From Polyangiaceae bacterium (lineage in GTDB: Bacteria; Myxococcota_A; Polyangia; Polyangiales; Polyangiaceae), in NCBI GenBank assembly GCA_025936115.1, contig JAICTZ010000059.1, positions 1-33,130 on the forward strand: DNA of 33,130 nt, given 5' to 3'. The notes under the pieces are model-generated. The model was given only the letters and a program-made list of their open reading frames with translations. It was not told the DNA's origin and did no database searches. Position numbers and translations under genes: made by a program. Positions within the stretch are counted from its first letter, which is position 1; each line of letters begins with the position of its first letter. Positions 1-8,060 of this stretch are shown here, piece by piece.

Positions 1-620
1 AGCCGCGCGAGCGCTGCCTGTGCCTCGCTCACTCGGCCGAGGCCGCAGAGCGCTTGCACGCGCGCGGCCATGCGTTCTTGCGCGAGCGTGCCACTCGGAA
101 ACTTGCGGTGATGCTCGTCGAGCAGTCGCAGGGCGCTCTGATAATTGCCCGCATTGAGGTAGCGCTCGGCCTGCGAGAGGATCGCCACCTCCTCGGCGAG
201 GCGATCGTTCCCTTGGACCGAGCGTGCGCCCGCGCGAGGCACTTCAGCCGTCTCGGCCGCAGAGCTCTCGACGGCCGCCTCCGCCGGCGCTGGAGCCGCC
301 GGCACCGTGGGCTCCGCGTGCGCGCTCGTGACGGCGAAGCTCGCTGGCGCGAGGGGGACGGGCGGCCGCGCCGCGGAGTGAAACAGCACGTGCGTTCCCG
401 CGCCGGCCAGAGCGAGCCCGAAGACGGCGGCGGTGATCGCCGGCAAGCTCAAAAGCCCAGCATGCGCGGGGGCCTGCGCCGGCTGACGACCGTCTGGCTC
501 GGCGCCGCCGATGCGCGCGGACAGCGCAGAGAACACGCGCTCGCGATCCACCGGATTCGGCTGGTGCGTGCGGCGGCCCGCCTCGAATAGATCACGTGCA
601 CGAGGGCTGAGGTCGCTCAC
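1..620 (-). CDS. Membrane-anchored TPR-like protein, putative sigma-factor partner (3' end beyond window)
   Basis: The frame starts with GTG at 620 and stays open to the left edge, giving 206 residues of an incomplete protein. The GTG overlaps the stop of the upstream ECF sigma gene by 4 nt (GTGA), so translation is probably coupled. The N-terminus (about 1-55) is hydrophilic and presumably cytoplasmic. A single hydrophobic segment lies at about 57-80, followed by an Ala/Pro-rich spacer (about 84-130). A TPR-like helical stretch follows at about 140-200 (LAEEVAILSQAERYLNAG, then YQSALRLLDEHH). This architecture is common for proteins encoded directly after ECF sigma factors in Polyangiales. 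An anti-sigma or signal-relay role is inferred from position and topology only; no zinc-binding HxxxCxxC anti-sigma motif is seen in the visible part. Confidence 0.75.
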   Translation of the reverse strand, partial: MSDLSPRARDLFEAGRRTHQPNPVDRERVFSALSARIGGAEPDGRQPAQAPAHAGLLSLPAITAAVFGLALAGAGTHVLFHSAARPPVPLAPASFAVTSAHAEPTVPAAPAPAEAAVESSAAETAEVPRAGARSVQGNDRLAEEVAILSQAERYLNAGNYQSALRLLDEHHRKFPSGTLAQERMAARVQALCGLGRVSEAQAALAR

Positions 621-1237
621 GGCGTGCTCCTCCGTCGTTCGCGCGCGGTGCAACGGGCGAGGGCTGCCTCGAAAGCGGCGCGCGCCGCTCGGAGTCTCGA
701 ATACGCGGTGTTCAACGGAATCTCGAGCGCTTCGGAGACCTCGGGCACGGTCATGCCGTCGAGCTCGACGAGCATGAGCACCTCGCGCTTGGGCGGATCG
801 ACTTCACCGAGCAGCTGCCACAAGAGCTTCGCATCCTCGTTGTGCTCCGTAAGCTCGAGGGGGGTCAGCGGCGGCTCCTGCTGCGTCTCGACGTGAAGCG
901 CGAAAGCGACGTCCGACACTCCCCGGGTGCGCTGAGAGCGGTGATAGCCGCTCACGGTACGCCGGGCAATACTGTAGATCCAGCTTCGCAACGAGTCCGG
1001 CTGCCGCAAAGTCTCGATCTTGCCGTGGATTACCATGAAGATCTCCTGGACCACGTCGTCCAGTGACGCTGGCTTCACCCCGAGGCGGCGCGCCGAAGTC
1101 CAAACGAAGTCAAAGTACCGATCGTAAATGGCCCGAAACGAAGGCACCTCGCGCGTTGCCGAGGCCACGCCGACCGCTTCGGGTGCAACGTGCTCCCCGG
1201 CTCCGTGCATGCTTGCCGCGAAGTTTCGTCCATTCAT
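617..1237 (-). CDS. ECF-type RNA polymerase sigma factor
   Basis: A 206-residue protein with the two-domain layout of extracytoplasmic-function sigma factors. Region 2 lies at about 33-100 (FRAIYDRYFDFVWTSARRLG, then LDDVVQEIFMVIH and SLRSWIYSIARR). Region 4 is at about 140-196 with a helix-turn-helix (REVLMLVELDGMTVPEVSEA, then NTAYSRLRAARAAFE). It would direct RNA polymerase to a small promoter set. Its stop overlaps the start of the membrane-anchored TPR-like gene by 4 nt, the usual sigma/partner arrangement. It sits 171 bp downstream of the porin gene on the same strand, so it may be read through from the arabinose operon or have its own promoter. No strong Shine-Dalgarno precedes the ATG. 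Which genes it controls cannot be read from the sequence; the adjacent arabinose locus is a plausible target. Confidence 0.93.
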   Translation of the reverse strand: MNGRNFAASMHGAGEHVAPEAVGVASATREVPSFRAIYDRYFDFVWTSARRLGVKPASLDDVVQEIFMVIHGKIETLRQPDSLRSWIYSIARRTVSGYHRSQRTRGVSDVAFALHVETQQEPPLTPLELTEHNEDAKLLWQLLGEVDPPKREVLMLVELDGMTVPEVSEALEIPLNTAYSRLRAARAAFEAALARCTARERRRSTP

Positions 1238-1308
1238 CGCCAGGCTTTAAGCAGTGGGCCGGCGATGCAGCATCCGTCAAAAAATCTGTGGCCCCTACAT
1301 TCCACTTG

Positions 1309-1328
1309 CTCCGCACCGTGGTGCGGAG
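1309..1328. promoter_or_regulatory. Perfect 9-bp inverted repeat between porin and sigma genes
   Basis: Arms CTCCGCACC and GGTGCGGAG are separated by 2 nt. The palindrome lies about 80 bp after the porin stop and about 70 bp before the sigma-factor start. The tiny loop and the lack of an immediately adjacent T-run argue for a protein-binding site rather than an intrinsic terminator, although a run of T lies about 26 nt further along the minus strand. Confidence 0.35.
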
Positions 1329-1408
1329 GGCGGGGGAGCTACGCGCCAGTTGCATAATGAGACGGCGGAGCGCGAAGCCGTTCACGTCCGGCTACGTCGC
1401 GAGCAAGC

Positions 1409-2989
1409 TCACCACCAAGTCTCGCCTTGCAAGCCGAAGGTCTGACCGCTGAGCAAATCGGTCGTCGTGTAGACCCTGCCCGAGTCGATCGTCGCCGTTC
1501 GCGCCGCCTCGTTCCAGAACGCGTACGTGTAAAAGAGCCGCAGCTCGGGGCGTGACATCAGACCCCGGCCGGTGGAGATCGCGGGCGCGATCGTGAGCTT
1601 CGTCAGGAGTTGCGGATCCGAACCGTTGCTCTTCTTGACGTAATCGTAACCGACCTCGCCGAGCAGCTTCGCGTACTTCGCGAAGCCCCAGGCGGCGCGC
1701 ATGCCGGCGGAGATCCAATCCGTCTTCAGACCCGAGTTGCCCAGATCGTCGTGCTGGAAGACGAAGACACCCTGACCACCGAGCGACGGGACGGGCTGGA
1801 TCGTGAGGACGTCGACGACGCGCAAACGAGATTCGCTCGGGGCAAAGTAGAGGGAGAAGTCGGGATAGTAGAAGCGCGAAAGCGTTCCGAAACCGGTGCC
1901 ACCGCCTCGGCCGTACTGGAAAGCCAGCTTGTTGTCGCCTCCGAGTAGCTGCTGCACGTGCTGGACCGTCACGCCCCACCCGCCGTGCGTGACGGCCTTG
2001 CCGTTGGTGTCCTTGTGATTGCTGTCGTCCAGGAGGTACTGGAAACCCACTTGGAACTCCCCGCCCCGGTAAGGGCGAATCCCCCGGAGCTGCAGGTCGT
2101 TACGGATACCGAAGTCGACCTGCAGAGGCAGCGGAGGTCCGGATTGACCCGAGGACGCCGGCTGACCGTCTACGGCGAACGCCGCGTAGCTCAGCCTGAG
2201 GTCCTTGCCGAGATTGATGTCCTCGATGCCGGCGCCCACGCCGGAGGGGTTCCAATAGAAAAAGTCACTGATGTACGCGGACTCACGCTTGTAATAGCGG
2301 GTGCCCGCCCACGCCGTGCCGCCCCCGAGCCAAGAAATGCCCTTGATGTCCAAGTAGAGATTCGGAAACGAGACCGTCGCGCCCGTGGAGGTCGTGTAGT
2401 CGGCGGGCGAAGACGTGACGCCCGTCGGAGAATACCCGATGTAGGTAGTCGGGATGTAGACGGTCGGCATGAAGTGCAGTGTGGAGACCACGCCTTCGTC
2501 GTTCGCGTACGTCACGACGGAAAAGTGCGTTTCGGACCAGACTTCGCATTCGTTGCCGAGCCGGTACTTCGAGACCAATCCCGAGGGGTTCGGGAGCGCG
2601 AAGCAGGTCATGCGACCGCCGACGTTCTTGGTGCCGCTCGGAGATTGCCAGTCGGGAACGCCGACGCGTTCTTTGACGGTCGCGCCGAACCCGCCGCGGA
2701 GATAGCCGCTCACGGAAATGTCTCCCGTTTTGGGCCCGTGGGGTGGGGTGGCCTCCGGAGCCGGCGCGGCGGGAACGACGGCCGCCTCCGCGCGCGCTGC
2801 CGGCTTCTCGGCTTCCTTCGGCTCCTCCGTGTTCTCGCGCGTGTCTGCCTCCGTGTCGGCGTGCGGTGCGTCCTGCGCCGCGGGCGCCGGCGCGTCGCTC
2901 GCCGCGGCGTCCTGCGCGAACACGTGAGTCGACGTGACGCCGATGACCAAAGATACCGCTAGCCCCCATGAATGGCGTGCTCGTCGCAT
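1409..2989 (-). CDS. LamB/maltoporin-family outer-membrane sugar porin
   Basis: A 526-residue protein with a signal peptide (about 1-25, ending VFA-QD). An Ala/Pro/Glu-rich periplasmic spacer follows at about 27-88, then a beta-barrel to the C-terminal tryptophan. The barrel opening matches LamB/ScrY porins: SGYLRGGFGATVKE, then FALPNPSGLVSKYRLGNECE followed by WSETHF. The GNECE-type segment is a family hallmark. Many alternating hydrophobic strands and the aromatic end support an 18-strand specific porin. The N-terminal charged extension recalls that of sucrose porin ScrY. It starts 58 bp after araD on the same strand, so it probably admits arabinose or arabino-oligosaccharides released by the co-encoded arabinofuranosidases. 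Substrate is inferred from context; no inner-membrane sugar transporter is encoded in the window. Confidence 0.88.
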   Translation of the reverse strand: MRRARHSWGLAVSLVIGVTSTHVFAQDAAASDAPAPAAQDAPHADTEADTRENTEEPKEAEKPAARAEAAVVPAAPAPEATPPHGPKTGDISVSGYLRGGFGATVKERVGVPDWQSPSGTKNVGGRMTCFALPNPSGLVSKYRLGNECEVWSETHFSVVTYANDEGVVSTLHFMPTVYIPTTYIGYSPTGVTSSPADYTTSTGATVSFPNLYLDIKGISWLGGGTAWAGTRYYKRESAYISDFFYWNPSGVGAGIEDINLGKDLRLSYAAFAVDGQPASSGQSGPPLPLQVDFGIRNDLQLRGIRPYRGGEFQVGFQYLLDDSNHKDTNGKAVTHGGWGVTVQHVQQLLGGDNKLAFQYGRGGGTGFGTLSRFYYPDFSLYFAPSESRLRVVDVLTIQPVPSLGGQGVFVFQHDDLGNSGLKTDWISAGMRAAWGFAKYAKLLGEVGYDYVKKSNGSDPQLLTKLTIAPAISTGRGLMSRPELRLFYTYAFWNEAARTATIDSGRVYTTTDLLSGQTFGLQGETWW

Positions 2990-3047
2990 GGCTGATCGTT
3001 TCTCTCGAATCGTGGAGTGAGGCGCGGACCGAGGCCGGTCCGGACGG

Positions 3048-3743
3048 CTATTGCCCGTAGTAGGCGCGCTTTCCGTGTTTGCGGTCGAAATGCTTGCGCA
3101 CGAGATAGTCGGGGAGGCGGCGCGCGCCCGGGTCGATGGCCTGGGTGATGAACGCCATCTTCGCGAGCTCCTCGAGCACGACGGCGTGGTAGACGGCCGC
3201 GCTCGCGGTCTTGCCCCACGTGAATGGGGCGTGGCCCGCGACGAGCACCATGGGCGTCCCCTGCGGATCCCGACCGCGGAAGCACTCGACGATTTGAGCG
3301 CCCGTCTCCGCTTCGTAATCGCCGGCGACCGCGTCGGAGCTCATCACCGCGGTGCACGGGACGTCTTCCGCCAGGTAGTCGGCGTGCGTCGTGCCGTAGA
3401 GGGGAATCGGCCTGCACGCCTGCGCCCACCCGGTCGCGTATGTCGAGTGCGTGTGCACGATCCCACCGACGCCGGAGAAAGCGCGGTAGAGCGCGGCGTG
3501 GGTGTTGGTATCCGAGGACGGTCGCAAATGACCCTCGACCACCTTCGAATCGAGATCGACCACGACCATTTGCTCGGCCGCTAGGCTGTCGTAGGCGACG
3601 CCGCTCGGCTTGATCGCGAACACCGCACGCTCGGCGTCGAAGGCGGAGACGTTGCCGAACGTGTAAATGGCGAGCCCCCGGCGTGGGATCTCCATGTTCG
3701 CATGCCAAGCCTGCTCTTTGAGCTCGCCGTAGCTCGATTTCAT
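3048..3743 (-). CDS. araD: L-ribulose-5-phosphate 4-epimerase
   Basis: A 231-residue class II aldolase/epimerase that converts L-ribulose-5-phosphate to D-xylulose-5-phosphate, the last step of L-arabinose entry into the pentose phosphate pathway. Visible family motifs are GNVSAFD near the N-terminus, IKPSGVAYDSL, the zinc-binding HTHSTYATGWAQ, GTTHADY, and AGHAPFTWG toward the C-terminus, ending in HGKRAYYGQ as in bacterial AraD. The length equals that of E. coli AraD. The ATG at 3743 is chosen because the protein begins MKSSYGELKEQAWHAN, as in the family; the open frame continues upstream but only antisense to araA. It lies 17 bp after araA in the same operon. Confidence 0.96.
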   Translation of the reverse strand: MKSSYGELKEQAWHANMEIPRRGLAIYTFGNVSAFDAERAVFAIKPSGVAYDSLAAEQMVVVDLDSKVVEGHLRPSSDTNTHAALYRAFSGVGGIVHTHSTYATGWAQACRPIPLYGTTHADYLAEDVPCTAVMSSDAVAGDYEAETGAQIVECFRGRDPQGTPMVLVAGHAPFTWGKTASAAVYHAVVLEELAKMAFITQAIDPGARRLPDYLVRKHFDRKHGKRAYYGQ

Positions 3744-3760
3744 CGCTCGACCTCGCGGCT

Positions 3761-5248
3761 CTAGCGAGCCGCCTGTTCGTTCCAACGCAGCTGCTGCTTG
3801 AGCGCGGCGATGTCCGTGCCGTGTCCGATACGCACGTATTCGACGCCCAACATCGACGCCAAGTCCTCGAGCTCCGCGGCGGTCACGGCCTGGCTGAAAG
3901 AAGTGTGATGCGCGCCGCCCGCGAGCAGCCAGGCATGGCACGCGCGTTTGAAATCGGGTCGGGGCACCCAGAGCGCTCGCGCAACGGGCAGGCGCGGCAT
4001 GGGGACTTCGATTTTGACGGCATCGAGCTCCTGCACGATGAGCCGCATGCGTCCGCCCAGGTCCACGAGCGTCGCACCGACGGAGGGACCGGGCGCGGCG
4101 TTGAAAACCAAGCGGCAAGGGTCGCGCTTGCCGCCGATGCCGAGCGGATGGACCTCGAGCGACGGCTTGCCGTCGGCGATCGACGGGCACACCTCGAGCA
4201 TGTGCGCCCCGAGGACCCTCTCCTCATTTTTGACCAGGTGATAGGTGTAGTCCTCCATGAACGACACCCCACCTCGGCGACCGGCGGAGATGAGCTTCAT
4301 CAAGCGCACGAGCGCGGCGGTCTTCCAGTCTCCTTCGGCGCCGAAGCCATAGCCGTCGGCCATGAGGCGCTGGCAAGCGAAGCCGGGAAGCTGCTTCAGC
4401 CCGTAGAGATCCTCGAACGTCGTCGTGAACGCTTCGTAGCCGCCCTCGACGAGGAAAGCGCGCATGCCGAGCTCTTGGCGGGCAGCGTCACGCAGCGTCT
4501 CACGCCGGTCGCCGCCCCGTTGCAGCGCCGGTACGATCGTGTAACTCGACTCGTATTGCTCGAGCAGCTGCTCGACCTCCGCGTCTCCGACTTCTGCGAT
4601 GCGCGCGACCAAGTCGCCGACGGCGTGCCCGTTCACCGACCAGCCGAAGCGAATTTCGGCTTCGACGCGGTCGCCGCCCGTGACGGCGACTTCGCGCATG
4701 TTCATGCCGCCGAAGCGCACGATTTTCAGCCGTCGCGATGCACTCGCCGCGCTCGCGACCCGTGACCAGTGCTCGAGCTCATCGGCGACGTCGGGGTCCT
4801 GCCAATGGCCCACGACGATTTTGTGGTCGAGCCGCAAGCGGGCCAGCATGAAGCCGAACTCCCGGTCGCCGTGCGCCGACTGGTTCAGGTTCATGAAGTC
4901 CATGTCGATTTCCGACCATGGCAGGCTGCGGTTGTATTGCGTATGCAGATGCGCGAGCGGCTTCTCGAGCTGCGTGAGGCCCCGAATCCACATTTTCGAC
5001 GGCGAAAACGTGTGCATCCAGGTGATGACGCCGACACAACCGGGCGTGGCGTTCGCTTCCAAGCACGTGCGCAGGATCGCGTCGGGCCCGGTGAGCGTGG
5101 GTTTCCACACGACGCGGGTCGGCAGCACGCCGTCGAGATACGCGGCAATTTCGCGCGAGTGCTCGGCGACTTTGTCCAGCGTCTCCGGACCGTACAAATC
5201 CTGACTGCCGGTCAAAAACCAGATCTCGTCACCGCGTGGAAGCGTCAT
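3761..5248 (-). CDS. araA: L-arabinose isomerase
   Basis: A 495-residue enzyme that isomerises L-arabinose to L-ribulose in the cytoplasm; E. coli AraA is about 500 residues. It starts MTLPRGDEIWFLTGSQDLYG, a family hallmark. Other conserved parts are GVITWMHTFSPSKMWI, LHTQYNRSLPW, LNQSAHGDREFGF, the metal/active-site glutamate regions AEGDWKTAALVRLMK and SFMEDYTYHL, and GAHMLEVCPSI. The ATG at 5248 overlaps the araB stop by 4 nt (ATGA), which fixes the start and implies coupled translation. It is followed after 17 bp by araD. The B-A-D order corresponds to classical araBAD. Confidence 0.97.
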   Translation of the reverse strand: MTLPRGDEIWFLTGSQDLYGPETLDKVAEHSREIAAYLDGVLPTRVVWKPTLTGPDAILRTCLEANATPGCVGVITWMHTFSPSKMWIRGLTQLEKPLAHLHTQYNRSLPWSEIDMDFMNLNQSAHGDREFGFMLARLRLDHKIVVGHWQDPDVADELEHWSRVASAASASRRLKIVRFGGMNMREVAVTGGDRVEAEIRFGWSVNGHAVGDLVARIAEVGDAEVEQLLEQYESSYTIVPALQRGGDRRETLRDAARQELGMRAFLVEGGYEAFTTTFEDLYGLKQLPGFACQRLMADGYGFGAEGDWKTAALVRLMKLISAGRRGGVSFMEDYTYHLVKNEERVLGAHMLEVCPSIADGKPSLEVHPLGIGGKRDPCRLVFNAAPGPSVGATLVDLGGRMRLIVQELDAVKIEVPMPRLPVARALWVPRPDFKRACHAWLLAGGAHHTSFSQAVTAAELEDLASMLGVEYVRIGHGTDIAALKQQLRWNEQAAR

Positions 5249-6951
5249 GATTGCACCTTGCCGTTGGTCTGGTTCTCGACGAAGCAGCCGAGCGCCTGGT
5301 AGTCGCGATAGACGTGGTCGTAGCGGTAGGCTCGTTCGGGATCGGGCCGATAGACGACCTCGATGCCCGGAGACATCGCGCGTTGAGCATCCTCGACGCG
5401 GGCATGGATACCCGCGGCCGTCGCCGCGAACATCGCCGCACCGAGCGCGACCGTCTGCTCTCCGGCCGGCACTTCGATCACGAGGTTCATCACGTCCGCG
5501 CACGTCTGCATGACGAAGCGGCTCTTCTTGGCGACTCCGCCGACCGCGATCGCCCGATCGATGCGCACGGCCTGATCACGAAAACATTCGACGATTGCCC
5601 GCGAGCCGAAGGCGGTCGCCTCGACGAGGCCACGATAAATACGCGGCGCGTCCGTCCCCAAACCGAGGCCCGTGATGGCCCCCGTCAGCCGCTGATTGGC
5701 GTTCGGCGTGCGGCGACCGTTGAGCCAATCGAGAGCGAGGACGGTGCTCTGCTCGAAGGGCAGCGCGGCGGCGCCCCGCTCGAGTGAAGGAATGATGGCG
5801 TCGCCAGCACGCGTGAGAAGGTCACGCTTCATCTCCTCCGTGAAGCCGGGGAGCTCCGGCAAGACCGTCGCGAGCGGCCAGCACAAGAGCTCCTTGAACC
5901 ACGCATAGACGTCGCCGAAAGCGGATTGACCGGCTTCGTAACCGATCATTTTCGCCATGACGGAGCCGTCTACCTGCCCGCAAATCCCGGCGATGAGTCG
6001 CTCGCCCGCTTCATCGGGCGGAGCGATCACGATGTCGCACGTGCTCGTTCCCATCACCTTGAGCAGGGTGTTCGGTGTGATGCCGCCGCCCACCGCGCCC
6101 ATGTGAGCGTCGAACGCGCCGACCGCGACCGCGACGTCGCGCGGCAGCCCGAGCCTCGCCGACCACTCCGGCGACAGCGCGCCGAACGGCGTATCGGACG
6201 TGAACGTTTCCGTCCCCAGGCTCTCCCGCAGGGCGACGAGCTTCGGCTCGAGCAGCCTCAGAAACGCAGCGGACGGATAGCCACCGAACTCGGTGTGCCA
6301 GAGGGCCTTATGGCCGGCTGCGCAACGGCTTCGCTTGAAGCGCCCGAGGTCACTCGTGCCGGTGAGCACGGCGGGGATCCAGTCGCAGTGCTCGAGCACG
6401 GTGGCTGCGGCTTCCGCCACGGCCGAGTCCGTTCCGAGGAGGTGCATGGCCTTCGCCCAGAACCACTCGGACGAGTAAATCCCGCCGACGTACTTGGTGT
6501 AGTCGACTCCGCCCCACCTCCGCGCAAGCTCGGTGAGACGCTCCGCTTCGCGAACGGCCGTGTGGTCCTTCCAGAGGACGAACATGGCGTTCGGGTTTTC
6601 CGCGAACGGCGCGCTCAGCGCCAGCGGCCTTCCGGAGCGATCGGCCAGTACGGGCGTGGACCCCGTGGTGTCCACGGCGATGCCGCGCACCTTTGCCGCG
6701 GCGCTCGGTCCCGCCTCCGCGAGCGCGGCTCGCAGCGAGCCTTCCATGCTCTCGAGATAATCGAGGGGATGTTGGCGAAAGCGATTTTCCGCGGGATCAC
6801 AATAGAGGCCGTCCGCCCAACGCGGGTAGGCCCTCACGGCCGTGCCGAGGAGCTCACCCGTTAGGGCGTTCGCGACGACGCTTCGGACCGAATCGGTGCC
6901 GAAATCGATGCCTACGACGCAGGCTCCGCCGCTCACGTCACGGGTGGCCAT
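5245..6951 (-). CDS. araB: L-ribulokinase (FGGY family)
   Basis: A 568-residue FGGY-family sugar kinase that phosphorylates L-ribulose to L-ribulose-5-phosphate with ATP. The N-terminal phosphate-binding motif VVGIDFGTDSVRSVV is clear. It is followed by AVDTTGSTPVLAD, LWKDHTA, a ribulokinase-type YTKYVGGIYSSEWFWAK block, VGAFDAHMGAVGGG and GTSTCDIV. The C-terminal ATPase half has ALDWLNGRRTPNANQ, TGLGLGTDAPRIYRGLVEAT and AVGGVAKKS. The length is that of AraB (about 566) rather than xylulokinases (about 490). The start at 6951 (MATRDVSGG) is preferred; it overlaps the end of the upstream GH54 gene by 14 nt, and the stop overlaps araA by 4 nt. Confidence 0.96.
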   Translation of the reverse strand: MATRDVSGGACVVGIDFGTDSVRSVVANALTGELLGTAVRAYPRWADGLYCDPAENRFRQHPLDYLESMEGSLRAALAEAGPSAAAKVRGIAVDTTGSTPVLADRSGRPLALSAPFAENPNAMFVLWKDHTAVREAERLTELARRWGGVDYTKYVGGIYSSEWFWAKAMHLLGTDSAVAEAAATVLEHCDWIPAVLTGTSDLGRFKRSRCAAGHKALWHTEFGGYPSAAFLRLLEPKLVALRESLGTETFTSDTPFGALSPEWSARLGLPRDVAVAVGAFDAHMGAVGGGITPNTLLKVMGTSTCDIVIAPPDEAGERLIAGICGQVDGSVMAKMIGYEAGQSAFGDVYAWFKELLCWPLATVLPELPGFTEEMKRDLLTRAGDAIIPSLERGAAALPFEQSTVLALDWLNGRRTPNANQRLTGAITGLGLGTDAPRIYRGLVEATAFGSRAIVECFRDQAVRIDRAIAVGGVAKKSRFVMQTCADVMNLVIEVPAGEQTVALGAAMFAATAAGIHARVEDAQRAMSPGIEVVYRPDPERAYRYDHVYRDYQALGCFVENQTNGKVQS

Positions 6952-8047
6952 AGACCGAAGCGACGCTGGCGTGAACCGCCTGATCGGCCATGTCCGACGC
7001 ATAGGCGGCGGTCATCACTCCCTCGAACCAATTCCCCCGGGCGGCGTTGCTGGCGTCGCCTCCCGTGCCAAGCCCGATGGCGCCCTCTTTCCTCATCGGG
7101 TTGTATCTCTCGGTCGGGCGCTCGCCGTCGAACGGCGTCGTCCAGCTGGCGGCGTCCGCCGCGTTGCCGACCTTGATGGTCCAATGGTTCTTCCCGGCCA
7201 AGTCGCCTTTTACCATCCCCATGACGTAGGGGAAGGTCACGGGCACGTTAGCGAGAAAGGGGCTCACGTTTCCAGCCCAGAGGCCGTTCTCGAGGTCGCC
7301 CATCACCCACGGTCCGTTATCGGCGCCCTTGCCCCACGTGACGCAGGTGCCGAAGTAGACGGCTTCCATCGTCCCTTCGCCGTTGTCCCTACTGTTCGTC
7401 TCCATGTTCCCGTAGTCGAAACAGCAGCCCCCGTTCGAAAACGTGCCGTCCACCACCATGTATTCGGTCTCGGCGTCGTCACCGGTCGCGGTGCCGCAGG
7501 GCGTGGAGTTGCGGTAACCGACCCCCGGCACGATGTGAACGCCGTAGACCTTTTGCCCGCCAAGCGTGATCGCGACGGACTTGGCGCTTGCTTCGTTCGC
7601 GGGCGTGGGCCTCTGCTCGCCCGGCGGGGCCGCGGTCAGATGATTGCCCTTGCCGGACTGGTCATAGATGGTCGAAATGGTGCAGGCATCCGTCCCGCAA
7701 AAGGTGTCTTGAGCAGCGGAGTTGGCGAGGCCGCCGGGCGTGAGCGGCATGATGTCCTGCACGGTGCCGTCTCCCTTCTTGACCTGGTAAAGCGGGCCCG
7801 CGTACGTCGCATACAGCGCTCGAATCGTGCTGTGGGCGGCGACGCACGGGCCGCCGTCGGCGGCGTAGATGTCGCACGGGCCTTTCATGGCCGTATCGGC
7901 GGGGGGAGGCGGGGCGGCCGAGCCCGTGCAGAGTGGACTGGTCTCGGTGCTTCCAGGCTCGACGCTCGATCTGAGTGTGCAGGCTCCGAGCATGGCGAGC
8001 AGCACGGCGGGCGCCGTCGCGCCCGCGAGGTGTTTCCAATTGCGCAT
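6938..8047 (-). CDS. GH54 alpha-L-arabinofuranosidase, lipoprotein (catalytic domain only)
   Basis: A 369-residue protein with a lipoprotein signal (MLGAC, lipid-modified Cys23), a short linker, and a GH54 catalytic domain from about residue 56 to the end. It starts GPCDIYAADGGPCVAAHST, nearly as in fungal AbfB. By comparison with the characterised Aspergillus enzyme, the nucleophile is Glu253 in GPWVMGDLENGLWAG and the acid/base is Asp331 in GTGGDASNAARGNWFEG. The unusual vicinal Cys208-Cys209 pair (GGCCFDYGN) is also conserved. The arabinose-binding CBM42 of fungal AbfB is absent. It should release L-arabinose side chains from arabinan/arabinoxylan at the cell surface. The gene lies 13 bp after another GH54 gene and overlaps araB, tying extracellular release to catabolism in one transcript. 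Confidence 0.92.
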   Translation of the reverse strand: MRNWKHLAGATAPAVLLAMLGACTLRSSVEPGSTETSPLCTGSAAPPPPADTAMKGPCDIYAADGGPCVAAHSTIRALYATYAGPLYQVKKGDGTVQDIMPLTPGGLANSAAQDTFCGTDACTISTIYDQSGKGNHLTAAPPGEQRPTPANEASAKSVAITLGGQKVYGVHIVPGVGYRNSTPCGTATGDDAETEYMVVDGTFSNGGCCFDYGNMETNSRDNGEGTMEAVYFGTCVTWGKGADNGPWVMGDLENGLWAGNVSPFLANVPVTFPYVMGMVKGDLAGKNHWTIKVGNAADAASWTTPFDGERPTERYNPMRKEGAIGLGTGGDASNAARGNWFEGVMTAAYASDMADQAVHASVASVYGHP

Positions 8048-8060
8048 TACGGCGACCGTC

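Noticed and set aside
1238..1408. Intrinsic terminator after the porin gene
   Set aside because: The 9-bp hairpin has a 2-nt loop and the nearest T-run is about 26 nt away, so it is kept only as a palindrome of unknown role.
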